Translations under genes and position numbers: made by a program | Shown here: piece by piece, positions 11,705-24,180 of the stretch | Layout of the letters: each line of letters opens with the position of its first letter | Numbering within the stretch: the stretch's first letter is position 1 | Notes under the pieces: generated by a model | Databases searched by the model: none | What the model was told of the DNA's origin: nothing | What the model saw: the letters and a program-made list of their open reading frames with translations, nothing else | Assembly: GCF_905147045.1 (NCBI RefSeq) | Contig: NC_065894.1 | Span: 6,795,501 to 6,859,500 of the forward strand | DNA length: 64,000 nt | Source: Nymphalis io | Lineage: Eukaryota; Arthropoda; Insecta; Lepidoptera; Nymphalidae | Direction of reading: 5' to 3'

Positions 11705-13337
11705 AAAAGACGTACATATTCTTTAACCTATAGTTTACCAATAGGACAGATTAAGATAGATTGTAAGACCGTACCTTTTCCTCGGCAACTATGCTTATTT
11801 ATTTGATTGAAGACAGAACATGAATGAAAATGAAAATTATAGATAATTTTAAAGGCTATTTCATGTGTCTTTTTATTTGTTTTTATGTTACTGCGTCATA
11901 CGTTCAATTAATCGGAGCGACATTAGCTTAGCTTGTAGGTATGATACAGCATTGCGAAATTACAGTAAATGTCGAGAAAGGGTTTTGAAAATTATTTTTT
12001 CTTACGACTTATTGCGTTCCTAATTTTAAAACATTGTTTACTTCTTAAGTTTCGACTGACAGTCCGACATTAACTAACATCGTCATATACATACATAACG
12101 CATCAATCAAATGGTAAACAAAACCGAATAACTAGTTCTTGAACTCGCCGGTTCGATGACACAATTTCAAAGTTATTAGGATATACGTAATTGTTTAATT
12201 TAAAGATTCTTTGTTTCTTTTCGTCTCTTGGATACTTTTGTGCTTGCTTACATTAAAAATAATATAATATTTTCTAAATAAAGTTTATAACACACAATAT
12301 GTTTTTCTTTAATTACATAACAGTCATTGGTTTTTCAATCATAATAATTTTTTTCTTGATCAAAGTAGTTCTAGGAAGACATTAAGAGAACATTAAAGTG
12401 AAAAAATCTTTATACTATTGAAGATTCAAATTCAATCAATGTAATGTTTATTAATTTACAACTTGCTTTATAACATTTTATTTGCTTACAATAAACATAG
12501 GGAGGCTTTTTTAAAACAATTTGTATGATTGCAATGAAAAATAAATATTGCAACGCGAATTCTTAGTAAAAAGGCTATCGTTGTGATAGATTAGGAAAGA
12601 GAAACTGTTGACCTTGCTGAACGTTATAATAGAGGATGTGGATGTTTCAGTTCGAGATTACAAAGGTAGCACAAGTGATGAAAGTTGAATCAATCCTCGG
12701 TAGTCAGGTGAGTAACATGTCTAAGGTCAGATAGGTCGTGACGACCTCCAGGCGCCCGTTGCAACGTCACAGTCTGCTGCGCTGTACCCACACGTACCCT
12801 GTGGCCAATTTATGTACTAACCGACATTTATCTTTTCTTAAAACAAATTTAAAAAAAACTATATTGTATCGTACGTAATACCTATTTATATCGTAGAAAA
12901 AATAATCGAACAAAAACTCTTTCAACGATTACTAAAATATGAATGTAACAACATTCTGGCGAATTGCCTAAATTAGGGGTTTGATTCTTACTCTTGGCAA
13001 AATTGCTGGCTTTGTCTCTCTGGCAATCCGGTTAGCTCTTTAGACATTTCTGTGACATTGCCCCGAAAAGTCATTCTATTTGTATGTTATTAAAAATATG
13101 CTACAATTACGGGTAATTATAGTTAGTATAGCTGCGTAGCTATCGTATGTGTGTAGGTTAATTGCCCTAATACTGATCAGGTGTTCTAATTAAGCCTAAA
13201 AAAACTAAATGTACACCTGCGAAGGGTGAGCCGGTGTTATTCTATTTCGGCCGGTGGTAGGGCTATGTGCATCTAGATTAGTACTACGCACTCGCCAATT
13301 AATTTTCTTACTACCAAAGAGACATACTTTTTATTGA
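11705..13337. other. AT-rich DNA with one isolated splice-donor-like site
   Basis: This is mostly AT-rich. A consensus donor CAG|GTGAGT occurs at 12705-12713, followed by a mildly GC-rich stretch to about 12800. No linked exon could be established. Confidence 0.4.
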
Positions 13338-13370
13338 TGGAGTTAAAACGTTCCAGACGTTTTAACTCCA
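13338..13370. repeat. Perfect inverted repeat, 14-bp arms, 5-base loop
   Basis: TGGAGTTAAAACGT and its exact complement flank TCCAG. Confidence 0.9.
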
Positions 13371-13830
13371 ACATAGTATTTTATACTTAAATTACCAGTG
13401 TATTTTGACGAGAGTGACCACTTTTTATCAGATGCCATATTTGTTCGTAAGACTGGATAAAAAAAATTTACACATATGTGCAAAACCGAAATAATATTGT
13501 TGCTTAATCCTATCAACTACCACTGCATACTGCATAGATGCGGCGGTTGATGTTTTCATAAAACTATTTTTGATAACAAAAAAGGTTTCAGTTTGATTGT
13601 GGTGTTTTAAGTGTTTTATAATATTATTTATTTAAAGTGACATAATATAATCCTCCAACTAAATTCAAAAGGCATTCTAACGTCAAGTAATAGTATTTTC
13701 TAACATTTTTGAAATTAACTATGATTAAAATATTTTGACAATATAAAGGATCTTCTTAAAACATGTTTCCGCTAACAGTCAAGATATCTGAGCAGTTTCA
13801 GATTTACACTCCGACGGTATTTATATTTAA

Positions 13831-14069
13831 ATAGGTAGGCGTACGGACAAATGGGCCACATGTTGGTAAGTGGTCACCACCACCCATAGACGCTGGCATA
13901 TTGGAGCTGTAAGAAATATAAACCAACAATCTTGCTAAGATATTCCCTTGCCCTCTCCCCCTCCAAACCGAACAACAACACTACTAATAATTGCTGTTTG
14001 GCGGTAGAATATCTGATGAGTGGTTGGCTCCTACACTGACGGGCTTGCAAAAATCACTACCATCAAATA
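13831..14069 (-). repeat. SINE-A copy 2, diverged
   Basis: Recognisable blocks include GGTAAGTGGTCACC, GTAAGAAATAT, CGGTAGAATATCTGATGAGTGG and GGGCTTGCA, in SINE-A order. It lacks the T run and has many substitutions and a gap in the middle, so it is an old insertion. Confidence 0.75.
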
Positions 14070-14194
14070 AACTGTATAGAACGATTAATATTAAGTTTAA
14101 ATTTAGATTACGGATGACATATTTTAAATCAAAATGAAATACAAATTTAAACATAAGTCTTTATGCGCCAGAGGTATATAATTAATTACATAAC

Positions 14195-14350
14195 TTTTTT
14201 TTTTTTTTATATTCGCCGGGAGGGCAAATGACTCTACTCCACCTGATGGTAAGTGGTAGTAGAGTCCAAACGCGACGACGGCCAGTACAGACGGGAAAAA
14301 CGTTCTGCACTAGCCGCCATCGTCTTGCCGGCCCGCAAGATGCCTCTTCA
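14195..14350 (-). repeat. Second poly(A) element (family E), LINE 3' tail or SINE
   Basis: On the minus strand it reads GCCGGCAAGACGATGGCGGC, then TTTGGACTCTACTACC, then CCACTTACCATCAGGTGG, AGTAGAGTCATTTGCCC and CGGCGAATAT into poly(A), seen as a T run at 14195-14208. The 18-base block before the tail is identical to SINE-A, but the rest is different. That pattern suggests a shared recognition end for one LINE enzyme. Confidence 0.7.
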
Positions 14351-14639
14351 ATATATAGGACTTAAAAATTACTTGTAAGGCCCTACTTGAATAAATTACG
14401 TTTTGATATTTACGAGCTCCTGTGTCCGCAACTTCCTTTGCGTGCTTTTTAGAATTAAAAAAAATAGTTCTTTATTATCCACTGGTGACCTTTAGCTACA
14501 TTTAGAATAAAAAGTGATGATTCTTTGTATCAAAGAATATGTTATGGCCCGATATCCATGGTTGTGCTTCGTATTATTTATTTGGGATCGGTGCAACGTT
14601 TTTTTCTCTATTCATCATATTTCTAATTATTCTATTTGC

Positions 14640-14740
14640 GGGCATAGAAGACTGCAGATTCCTAATTCTTGGTTTCGAACCCCAGATTGGACATTATTGT
14701 TGTTTTCCCAAGAGTATGAGTATAATTCTTCTATGCTGAA
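14640..14740 (+). repeat. Possible tRNA-headed SINE fragment (family C-like)
   Basis: GATTCCTAATTCTTGGTTTC followed by GAACCCCAGATTGG and a TTATTGTTGTTTTCCC stretch resembles the B-box part and following block of the family C SINEs. The A-box half is not clear. The overlapping short frames at 14514-14762 have no other support. Confidence 0.35.
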
Positions 14741-16419
14741 TAAATATTTTTATTCTGACTGACTATTAACGGGTAATAATGTGGCTTGCATGACTATATA
14801 TGATAATAATCTTATCAAAGCGTTCACAAACAAATATGCGAGCAAAACAATTGCACACAGTTTTGGTTTGGAAATTGTAAATCAAGTTTACAAAGCGTGT
14901 GGTGTTTAAATAAATAAATAAATTCAACTCATAGATGCAACTCTCTTTAATGATTTTAATATCGTTTAGAAATTTTACATTATATACAATAGTTATTTAT
15001 AAATACACAATGCAGCATATAATTTGTTTATGTAAAACCTTAGTTAAATTTATGATTTAACGATACATTTTTAGGACAAAATGTTTTAAATACATAAAAA
15101 ACTGAAAACTAATTCTAATCATACCATATTAAAAGTTATAAAAAACACTGAAATTGCTTTCTCTAATAAAAATCGAATAACAGGTTATTCGTTACCAATA
15201 CACTTCATTCTTGAAGTCAAAAAGGCGTGAAAACATGCAAAAACGTGGGTTGGAAAACTTTTATGGCCGCAAAATGAACAAACAGTGGCGAAGTAATTCG
15301 ACGAGTGTCGTAAAGCACTCTCGCTGGCCTAAATTTTCCAAAACATCGGGTTTTTTCCCTCACAATTCTTTTGTTTTATATACTGTTATAATAATTATTT
15401 TACGCCTGTAATTGTTTGCGCTTTTGCTACCACAAGTATGTCTGGCTTCTGTCGCAATGTAATTAAAACAACACAGCATTCTACCTATTTAAACACGTAT
15501 AGTTAATTGTTATTTATTTATGCAAAAAAAAACAATAGTATAAATGACGCTTTAATTTGAATATTCTCCCTGACTGGTCGCGCCATTTTTCTATCTATAC
15601 TTTATAAGGCAAAAATCCACTGTAAATGGTCATAATTTGCAAAATTTCAGTAACCATAAAAGTTTAGATTAGGCCTATTTGCGAACTTGGAATTTGTTTT
15701 GAAAATGTTAAGAATTTTATAATAATAAAAGCATAATCCGACTCGTCAGATGTTTTGAATTCTGCGAAGTCGCTTATTTTTTCATGTATGAAAATTGTAC
15801 ACATTGGATTGAGTAATTATCGCATAATTGCCTACCAAACATATGTTTAGTTGCTTGAGGTGAATTGAAATCCTTATATTATTCATTAATTTTACTATGT
15901 TATAATTTAAATTAGAATAAGCCATCTTTTTGCAAGAATTTCTTGCTATCAAATATCATTTCTTAAGAAAATTATAGAAATCATTTTTAATTAACTATAA
16001 TACAATTGTTCAATTACTAAACTGGTACGAAATATATTTAATAAAATATTACCGAAATTCATTAATTCATCTTTATCTGTACCTAACGATAATTCCAAGG
16101 AAGTCAATTACGCTTTATTTATTTAAATTCTTATTGGATCAACTTTTTGATTAAAATTCTCATTAAAACTTTTTTGTGTGTATTTGTAGTATTCACTTTT
16201 TATTTTTAATCATTCATACTTAGTGTGTTTTGAGATTCTGTGATTGTAAAAATGACATAATTTAAACAACATTAACTTTACAATAAATCATCCGATTCAC
16301 AAACAATACACAAAAAAACAGTCGATCAAAAAGTACACGAAAAAATGAATTATTTTAATTTTCTAATACTAGAGATGTTCGTACACATATGGCTTCTAAC
16401 ATACACAATAAAGTCGATT
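14741..16419. other. AT-rich DNA, no gene seen
   Basis: No motif or frame is supported. The frame at 15211-15411 shows nothing recognisable. Confidence 0.5.
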
Positions 16420-16439
16420 GCGTTGCATAATCACGTCCT

Positions 16440-16573
16440 CTCATTAACTACGTCATTGTGGCACCAATTATACCCGCGATGAGTGCACGATGTACTGCAT
16501 ACGAACTTTCGACGCTGGTCGGATTTGCAATTCCGTCTATCCTGGCTTTTGAAGTGTCGCTCGTACTATTCAT
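16440..16573 (-). CDS. Possible small exon, strand uncertain, unrecognised
   Basis: This short segment has higher G+C than its flanks. The minus strand reads from an ATG at 16573 as MNSTSDTSKARIDGIANPTS, then VESSYAVHRALIAGIIGATM, ending TAG near 16448. The ALIAGIIGA part is hydrophobic. A weak acceptor (TTTAAG) lies upstream and ACGTAGTT could be a donor. The plus strand is also open for about 33 codons, with a Cys pattern (CGTNYTRDECTMYC...GRIC). Both cannot be real, and an old repeat or noncoding element is equally possible. I do not recognise either product. Confidence 0.25.
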
Positions 16574-17277
16574 TCCAATTAGTTTCGTATAAAATATATC
16601 TTAAACGAATATTATATTTACAATTTTAAATGGAACGTATCAATAAACAATAATATACTAATTATGATGATATCAAAAATTAAAAAATATAAGCAGAATA
16701 TATGAACAATGGGATGACCCACCAAGTAAAAATTAATACATTTGATCAAACAACAATTTGTTAGGTCGTATTTAATATCACATTTTTTTAGAATTATATA
16801 CCATACCTGTTCAAAAACGCTAGATATTTTTTTCATTCAATTCGACATGGTTATAGCTTTTTTGGTTTATGTATAACTCAACAAATACTCTGTCGTGTGA
16901 AATTAAAGCGTCGAAATGAGAAGCAAAAAAACAGTATTAAAGGTTCACGCCAACAAATCGCGTAAATTATAATCCAAGTTTTGAACAATTTTTAATACGA
17001 TTTATATTGATCCAAAAAATGAATTGTATTGGATAATCATATCCGCCCATTATGAGTAATAATGTCATCAATTATTCAGACTTAAAGTATGCGAATATTC
17101 GACCTTTTGATACTGAATGGCTACGCTTATTCTATTTTACTCATTCTTTTGAAGGTTGCTGCAATTATAATGACAGTGCATTCATTCATATTTATAGTAT
17201 AGTTGACGTGGAACTTCGTAAGAACAAGGTGAAAGTGACTTTACGTTCACGCAATTAGATTTATTGTCTTTAATGTA
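16574..17277. other. AT-rich DNA, no gene seen
   Basis: The frames at 16618-16836 and 17052-17258 are AT-driven and unrecognised. Confidence 0.5.
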
Positions 17278-17298
17278 TTAGGTCCTTACATATGAAAT

Positions 17299-17355
17299 TG
17301 GCGTTTTGTACGGGAATATAAAGTAAACGACTTTATATTCCCGTACAAAACGCCA
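17299..17355. repeat. Perfect 26-bp inverted repeat inside the mariner end
   Basis: The arms start TGGCGTTTTGTACGGG and end with the exact complement; the loop is AAACG. The related copy at 52637-53876 has only one such unit at this place, so an inverted duplication arose here. Confidence 0.9.
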
Positions 17356-17375
17356 TTTTTGTAAAATATATTTAA

Positions 17376-18036
17376 TTAATTAAAGTATGCATAGTTGTTA
17401 TATATGCACTTTTGCCATCTCGTAGGTAGTTCATTGATCCTTTTACTAAAGAAACCATGGGGGCGAGAATCAATAAACTCTTTAAAGGTGGCTTGGACTG
17501 CCTTATCGGAGTTGAATTTCTTTCCTTGTAAGAAGTTGTCCAAATTCCGGAAAAAATGGTAATCTGTTGGAGCAAGGTCCGGGGAGTATGATGGATGTCG
17601 CAGACATTCCAATTGTAACTCATCTTACTTAGTGGTTGTTTGTTGCGCAGTGTGTGGTCTTGCGTTGTCGTGAAGCAGCAGTGGCCTAGAGCGATTGACC
17701 AATTTCGGTTGTTTAGCAGCTAGTTCTTCCTTCATGGTTTGCTGTTGCTAACAATAGATATATGCCGTAATCGTTTGGCCAGATTTTAGAAAGCTGTAGT
17801 GAACGACACCGGCGCTAGTCCAACAAACACTCACAAGTAACTTTTTCTGAGTCAATTTTCGTTTAGGGCAGGATTTGGCTGGGTCTCCAGGGTTCACCAT
17901 TGCGACGAGTGCTTCCAATTATCGTACAGTATCCACTTTTCATCACAATTAATGATTCGATTTAAATCCCTTCATTATTGTATCGGTTGAGCAAAGTAAC
18001 TCAGCAGTCGACGCATGTTTGCAAGTTCGATTCACT
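17376..18036 (-). pseudogene. mariner transposase, broken C-terminal two thirds
   Basis: This codes for the cut-and-paste transposase of a Tc1/mariner element. The minus strand shows CLRHPSYSPDLAPTDYHFF, NFLQGKKFN and the C-terminal NELPTRWQKC. Upstream in the same protein HDNARPHTAQQTTTK is followed by an in-frame TAA and then DELQLE. The pattern fits the DD34D catalytic triad of mariner. The C-terminal frame ends YNNYAYFN. The same TAA after TTTK is present in the copy at 53546-53548. The gene lacks its N-terminal DNA-binding domain and is dead. Confidence 0.88.
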
Positions 18037-18040
18037 CAAT

Positions 18041-20297
18041 TTTTTTTTTATAATCCCCTCGTTTCGACAGCGCCGCAGTGACTAATTTAAGAAACAAATA
18101 TATTTGTACCATGTAGAACATCCGACAAGAGATGTGGTTCTTCGCGGAAAAAAATGTAGTTTGCACGAAAATCTTTTTATCTTTATAAAAATAAAACGAA
18201 AGAGTTAATAGTTATACCAAAAATCCTCAATAACAGCCCTAGATTATTTGTAAATTTAATTAATAATTTTTTTGTCTAAAAGAAATGTAAAGATTTGACA
18301 TGTCGTGATTTTTTTTCAATAATTATAACAAAATAATATTTTTATGTATAAAAAAATTCTCAAAAAAATATTAAAAATATATATAAACAAAGGTTTTTTT
18401 TAAGTTTTAAAGGTTTAACCATGTTTAAGAGTTATGGTTGATCATTTTTACTTAAAATATATGAGACAAAGGAAATATTTGCATGTATTAAAATTTTATC
18501 TCCCAAACTAACAGATATGCAACTACCAAATAAGAAAAATAAAGATATTACAATTTTTTATAATTACCAATAATATCAATATTAAATTTCACGTAGGAAG
18601 AACTTGAATTAATTTTATTAGTATAATATTAAGTTGTACATAAGAAAGTTAAGCGCTAATTACTTTCAAGTAATTTCGCGTAACGTGGGTATTATTTGTA
18701 CGTAATTGGCTCATTTTCGAGAAACTGTGGGTGTTTCAGAATAGTGATAAAAGCATGGATATGCGTGGGCACTTACTATCCTCAAATGTCTGTGTTTGTT
18801 TATCAACATATAAAAAAGATCAACGTTATTTCTTGCTATATTTAGAGCTGTTCTGTGACATCAAATACGAAACCGGTTCTGAAATTGAAACGAGAAATGA
18901 ATAACGTACTTACTAATACTACAAACGCGAAAGTGCTTATTTGTTGGTTGTACGCTTTAAATAATACTATATTTAAAGGAATTTTTTTTTGAAACAAATT
19001 GTTATTACTTTAAAAAAATAGAACTTAATACAGAATTAATTCTAAGGGGAAACAAAGATTTTTTAATGAAAAAATATTTTGAATTTGAGCTAAAATAAAT
19101 AGTTTTTCATGCCAAACAATAAATCCAAAAGTTAATACTAATGTGATGTATAAAACAAAAATTGTAACAATACGGAAAATTCTTGAAACCAAACAAACCA
19201 GTCCCAGTAATAGGATAACAGGAATTTTCAATACCGGAAATTCCCGGGAACATTCTTTAGTTTTCAATGTTGACTTTCAATTTACAAATTTCGAATGTTC
19301 TTACAGAAGCTTTGACTAACATCTCATGTGTTTTTTCTTGAACAATTCATCTAAGATTTTACATACATTACTTTTGTTTTAGTTAATAGTTAGTAATAGC
19401 TTTACTATTTGTCGTATTAAATTAATTAAAAAAAGTTTTTTTTTGAATCAAGATACGAGGAGTCCTTTGTCTTTTGCAGTAGGAAATTAACTCTACTTTA
19501 TATATTGAAGTTGAATATATTTAATATTCATTATGTCAAATCAGGGCATATTATATTTAATTATCCCTAGCTACCATAGAAGAAGGGTTACATAAAAAGT
19601 TTATATTATAGTACATACGACATTTTTATATTGGCTTAAGCGACGCACGCCAGTAAAGTTCCAAGTCAAAAATTTAGACAACACTTTAGTGAAAACACCT
19701 AAACATTTCTCTTAAATAACTCAGTCTATTAATGCAAACCATATGATAAGCGGATAGTTTTTTAATTTATCCCTATCAGACAGACAGATAAACAAACTTG
19801 GCAGAGGACATCATGTATACCATATACATTGTAAAAAATGAAACGTTTATATATGTAACATTATAACGTATCATATCTAAACCGCATCCAGGGAAGTTTC
19901 GCGTTCATAATATCAATATTTCCTTACAACTGGAACCTGTTTATAAGTTATATCGCTATAGATAGCACATTCGAGATTTAATCCAATAATCTCGGAAATG
20001 TATCGAAAATGTTCAAAGGTAATCGCAATCGACTTATGAAAATAGCTTGCAAGCTTAAATTTACCTTTAATCTTATATTCAATCTTTCTATGACATATTA
20101 TATAGATATGTGCATATAATCTTATTAAGAAGTTGAAGGTTACATTTATTTATACTCTCCTAAATATATTATTGATTGAAATAGATTATTTAAATATGGT
20201 TTACTTCTATATGTTTTAGTTTATATACATATATGTATACATTGCTTATAAATCGTGGTTTAGATAAATCGTGTTTCATCTGTTTCGGTGGTTTCTA
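18041..20297. other. AT-rich DNA with one repeat fragment
   Basis: At 18910-18955 ACTAATACTACAAACGCGAA and a following TTTGTTGG..TACGCTTT resemble the end of a lepidopteran interspersed repeat also seen at 32050-32215 and 54440-54600. The rest is AT-rich; the frame at 19025-19267 is hydrophobic but unrecognised. Confidence 0.45.
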
Positions 20298-20480
20298 ATA
20301 CGGTATATCTTTAGATCCTGGTTTAAAATATTGGTCAGTTGATGTGGCTTCTAGCAAGAAAATCACTAGTAGTTTGGAAGCTCTCAATATTCATATTCCC
20401 ATGCCTCGAAACATGTAAAGCCGTTAGTCTTTATGGCCTAGCATCCCTTAAATATGGAGGCCGTGGAAATTGGCTAGGAC
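20298..20480 (+). repeat. Old family C SINE remnant
   Basis: GATCCTGGTTTAAAA, AAATCACTAGTAGTTTGGAA, ATTCCCATGCCTCGAAACAT and GTAAAGCCGTTAGTC follow the order of the 36608-36856 copy. The head is degraded. Confidence 0.55.
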
Positions 20481-21586
20481 GACGTCAGTCATAGCTTAAA
20501 ATGAATACCGGTCTTTCATAGAAATAAATTAACCGTGTCACTAGATACCAGAAGTGAGTTACGATTTTATTTAAACACACAACACGGTAACTAAAATACA
20601 AAGCCTCTTGAGATATTGGTCTGAATAACAAAGTGAAAGTGATGTGCGATGCGACGCGCACGATTCAACTCGAATGAAACTAAGGGCTTGGCATCTTTAC
20701 TTTCTCTTCGTCATTAACCAACTTAGTTATTTAATAAGCAACTTTCCTAATAAAGCGCATTAGTTCTCATATATCCATAACCCCGAATCTTTTTTTATGC
20801 GACTATATGTCATAGATAAGGTTTTTCGTGGTACGTTATTTTTCAAAATTGCATGTATTGTTGTAAAATTAAAGGTATGAAATAGTACCAAATTAGTTTA
20901 TTATGTATTTAATATAAACGATGTATGCACTCACTTATTTCCTCTACCTATAACATTGTTAAATTGTAACTGTAACAAATTGGATTAGTTGTTTACGAGT
21001 TACCTACCTGCTCCGTAATATATCTGTATAGCTCATATATAATATATAGTTTTATGATTAACCTGTATTTCTCATAAAAGTGAATTATTCTTTTCGAGAT
21101 AAAAATTGTTTGACCGTAAAATATTATATCACTTTGTAAATTTATAAAAATACACAATGAATGAGTTTCTCAAACATGGATTTCTCGTGTGTATTTTTAT
21201 TCACGTTGTTAATTCTATAACTTAGCATTTGAAAGAGCAGAATTGTCTTTAAATTTATTAAAGGCTAACTGTTAGCCAACCCTCTTGCTTAATATTTACC
21301 CTGTATATTCCTAAACCCTGTAAATACTAAAAGTATTTATTACACAACGTATATACTTCGCTATACATATACAAATTACCATACCCAATCTTTTAAGAAT
21401 ATTAACCATATAAATGTTCATGTTCAAAGGTTTATATGTTTTTTCTAAATGAACTTAATGAGATTGGTCCTTGTTAACCACGTCTTAACATTGTCTTAAA
21501 ACAATATTACATCTCTTAATGTTTAGCGGCAGTTATCTTTAATCGTATTAATAATAAAAAGTCTAATAAAAACGTAAGCTCAAACC
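20481..21586. other. AT-rich DNA, no gene seen
   Basis: No frame, repeat or motif that I can support. Confidence 0.5.
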
Positions 21587-21680
21587 TGCACTGAAAGCGC
21601 AGTGGGCGGTGTACGTCACTCGCCCCCGCGCCCCGCCCCCGCCTACTAAAGCCTGACACACATTGACGATTGGACCATAA
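21587..21680 (-). promoter_or_regulatory. Candidate GC-box promoter reading leftward
   Basis: In minus-strand order there is CCAAT (complement of 21669-21673), a run of GC boxes (21621-21643), a CRE-like GTGACGTAC (21611-21619), another GC box (complement at 21604-21609), and a TCAGT initiator (complement of 21590-21594) followed by CAG|GTTTGA. AGAC lies 28 bases after the initiator A, one base off the usual DPE place. The layout is that of an arthropod core promoter, but no downstream coding exon was found. The minus-strand frame at 21516-21710 across it is unrecognised. Confidence 0.3.
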
Positions 21681-22648
21681 GACTGTCGCACACCTGTTTA
21701 ATAGTAACACATTTTTATATAATTTAGTTTTTATTACTCGTGTTGTGATGTGTGCGTGGATTTTAATTTAATTTGTTTAAAACTTTATATTTTTATAGGA
21801 ACAATGCGTTAATTATCTCATAAGCAAATATACATATTTTGTTTGTATTCATATCAATTCAAGCCAATTTCAATGAACTCTTATACAAGTTGCTTAATAA
21901 TAGTGAATTTATTTCTAATATTATATTTTTGTTTATATTTACAAAACCTCCTTGTTGTTCTATTATATATGTTTATATGCTAATTTAATTAATAGATTAT
22001 TCAATTAGATTATTCAAACAGATTAGTCAATTACATAAAAGATAAATAGATCTTGTAGTTTACATATAAGTATAATTCTAAAAATGTTAGAATGTAAAAT
22101 AATCCTTACCTACATTCCCATCATTATTAATTTTGTTCGCAATAAACCGGCTTTAATACTTCTAAGTTCTAACTTCTAAGTTTGAAGTTACAAACTGGAT
22201 AAACAAAAGCTAGAAGCGGAACGAAAGTACTGGGAATTCCTATTACGTTAGAAGCCACGGTCAATAGCTTAAACTGTTTAGAGAGCGGATTGGAATGCTT
22301 TGCACGATTTGTTTTTTCATGTGTTTCATACTTATCACTTTTGGTTTTAATTATGATTTTTTTTTAAATTACGAATATTATCTTCAAAAGCAAAAGTAAT
22401 AACTACTCCTTGTCCATTCCATTAACATTGGTAAATACCGCTCTGTGCCCATTTGACACAGCTAAAAGTAATGGCTAGAATTAAAATAAATTCAATTGTC
22501 CTATATTATATATAACCTGAGTCCATTTATTGAATTTACTATAGCATAATCTGTATCATATGCTATTTATTGTTCATAATAATTACATTAAAATCTATAT
22601 AATCGAATGACTGAAGCTACAAAATAACAATGGTACTTTCTGCAAGCA
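21681..22648. other. AT-rich DNA, no gene seen
   Basis: Only AT-rich sequence with loose local repeats around 21990-22040. Confidence 0.5.
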
Positions 22649-22942
22649 TTTTTTTTTTATAGAATAGGAAGGCGGACGAGCATATGGGCCACCTGATGGT
22701 AAGTGGGCACCAACGCCCATAGACATTGGCATTGTAAGAAATGCTAACCATCGCTTACATCACCATAGCGCCACCAACCTTGGGAACTAAGATGTTATGT
22801 CCCTTGTGCCTGTAATTACACTGACTCACTCACCCTTCAAACCAGAACACAACAATACCAAGTACTGCTGTTTTGTTGTAGAATATCTGATGAGTGGGTG
22901 GTACCTACCCAGACGAGCTTGCACAAAGCTCTACCACCAGTA
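22649..22942 (-). repeat. SINE-A copy 3, near full length
   Basis: This full copy runs from the T run and ATAGAATAGGAAGGCGGACG at the low end to GCTCTACCACCAGTA at the high end. It is little diverged from copies 1 and 6. Confidence 0.92.
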
Positions 22943-24180
22943 AGAAGCTAAAATACTTAAACCCATTATTAAAAATTATGACTGTAAAATAACATTTATC
23001 AGAGAATTCGTAAAAGCCTTGAAATGTCTAAGAAGTAAAAATTATGTTTCCTTAGACAAAGGTCAATCACTTATATTTTTTACAAGCCGTATTTGAATGT
23101 TCTGAGAGTAACCGTTTTTAGTCGTAGCCTTATTTGTCATAACACGTTTCAACAACGTCAATTGCTAATGTGTTGAATAAATATTATCTTATGAAGATTA
23201 AAAGAGATTTAACTAATTTTATTTAAATGTTGACGTAATAATATTATATTATATTACTTGGGTATGACTAAATATTAAAATTGTTATTATACCTTCATAT
23301 ATCGTTGAAGGGTTCCAATTTCTCGTGTTAAAATAACAGATTCCCGTAATATATATCAGTAATGGTGATACAACGAGAAAGTCAGAAAAATTAAAATAAA
23401 GTTTTTTGAAACTTTTTATAAAAATAATCGTTTAAAAAATATATTGACAAGAGAAATATATGATGAATCGTACCTTCCGAATTATACCATATAAATTCAT
23501 GCATCTCAAACAAGCAAAATGTCGAAAGAACTCGCTATTTAATTTATATTTGTATTTTTTGATTATTGTTTACGAAAACTTGTATATTTATATATATTAT
23601 ATATATATTATATTATATTTATGTTGTACACTTTACTAATTTTTAATTCGTTTAGAAACAAAGGAACACTGATATTACAAGCTTGTTAAAAGGCCTGATT
23701 TAAAATAACTAAAATAGGGCTTATCTAAAAACGATATTTTAAATTAAAAGCTTCATAAAGAGCGTTAAAAAATAAAAACCACAGATTCTTAAAAACCTCC
23801 ATCTCAAAGAACAATGAAAAGTAAAACATTAAAAGTGAGCCTGAATTTTCAGTACATCTTGAGGACCCAACAGAAATGTCAAGTGCACGACAAAGGAGCG
23901 AGGTTATTCGAGTTGCCAAAAAGCTGGGCTTGCTAACGATACCTAAACTTTTATATAAATTTTGTGTCTACCAGAGATTCTCTTGTAATTATGATTGCAT
24001 AATATATTTTATAATTGTACAAGTATTTCTCATTTCTGTAGTAGCGTGATTTTCAAGTAACTAGTTTCATATATTTTAAATCTTGATACGTTTTTTCTAA
24101 GTCAACTAGATGTTCATCACTTTCGTCTGTTACAACGGCGTAAGTAGCTTAACAGACCCCAATACAAAAGACCCTTTTAT
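22943..24180. other. AT-rich DNA, no gene seen
   Basis: A long AT alternation occurs at 23578-23622. The minus-strand frame at 23725-23919 is unrecognised. Confidence 0.5.

Larger units (their letters stand above)
17278..18040 (-). mobile_element. mariner (cecropia-type), 5'-truncated copy
   Basis: The element's 3' end is intact: TTAGGTCCTTACATATGAAA at 17278, preceded by TA (17276-17277), matches the TIR of the copy at 52637. The transposase C-terminal part follows on the minus strand. The 5' part is lost at about 18040, in the middle of the transposase (around the WVPHEL region), where the sequence changes to unrelated DNA. The copy also contains an inverted duplication near its end (17299-17355). 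Confidence 0.9.
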
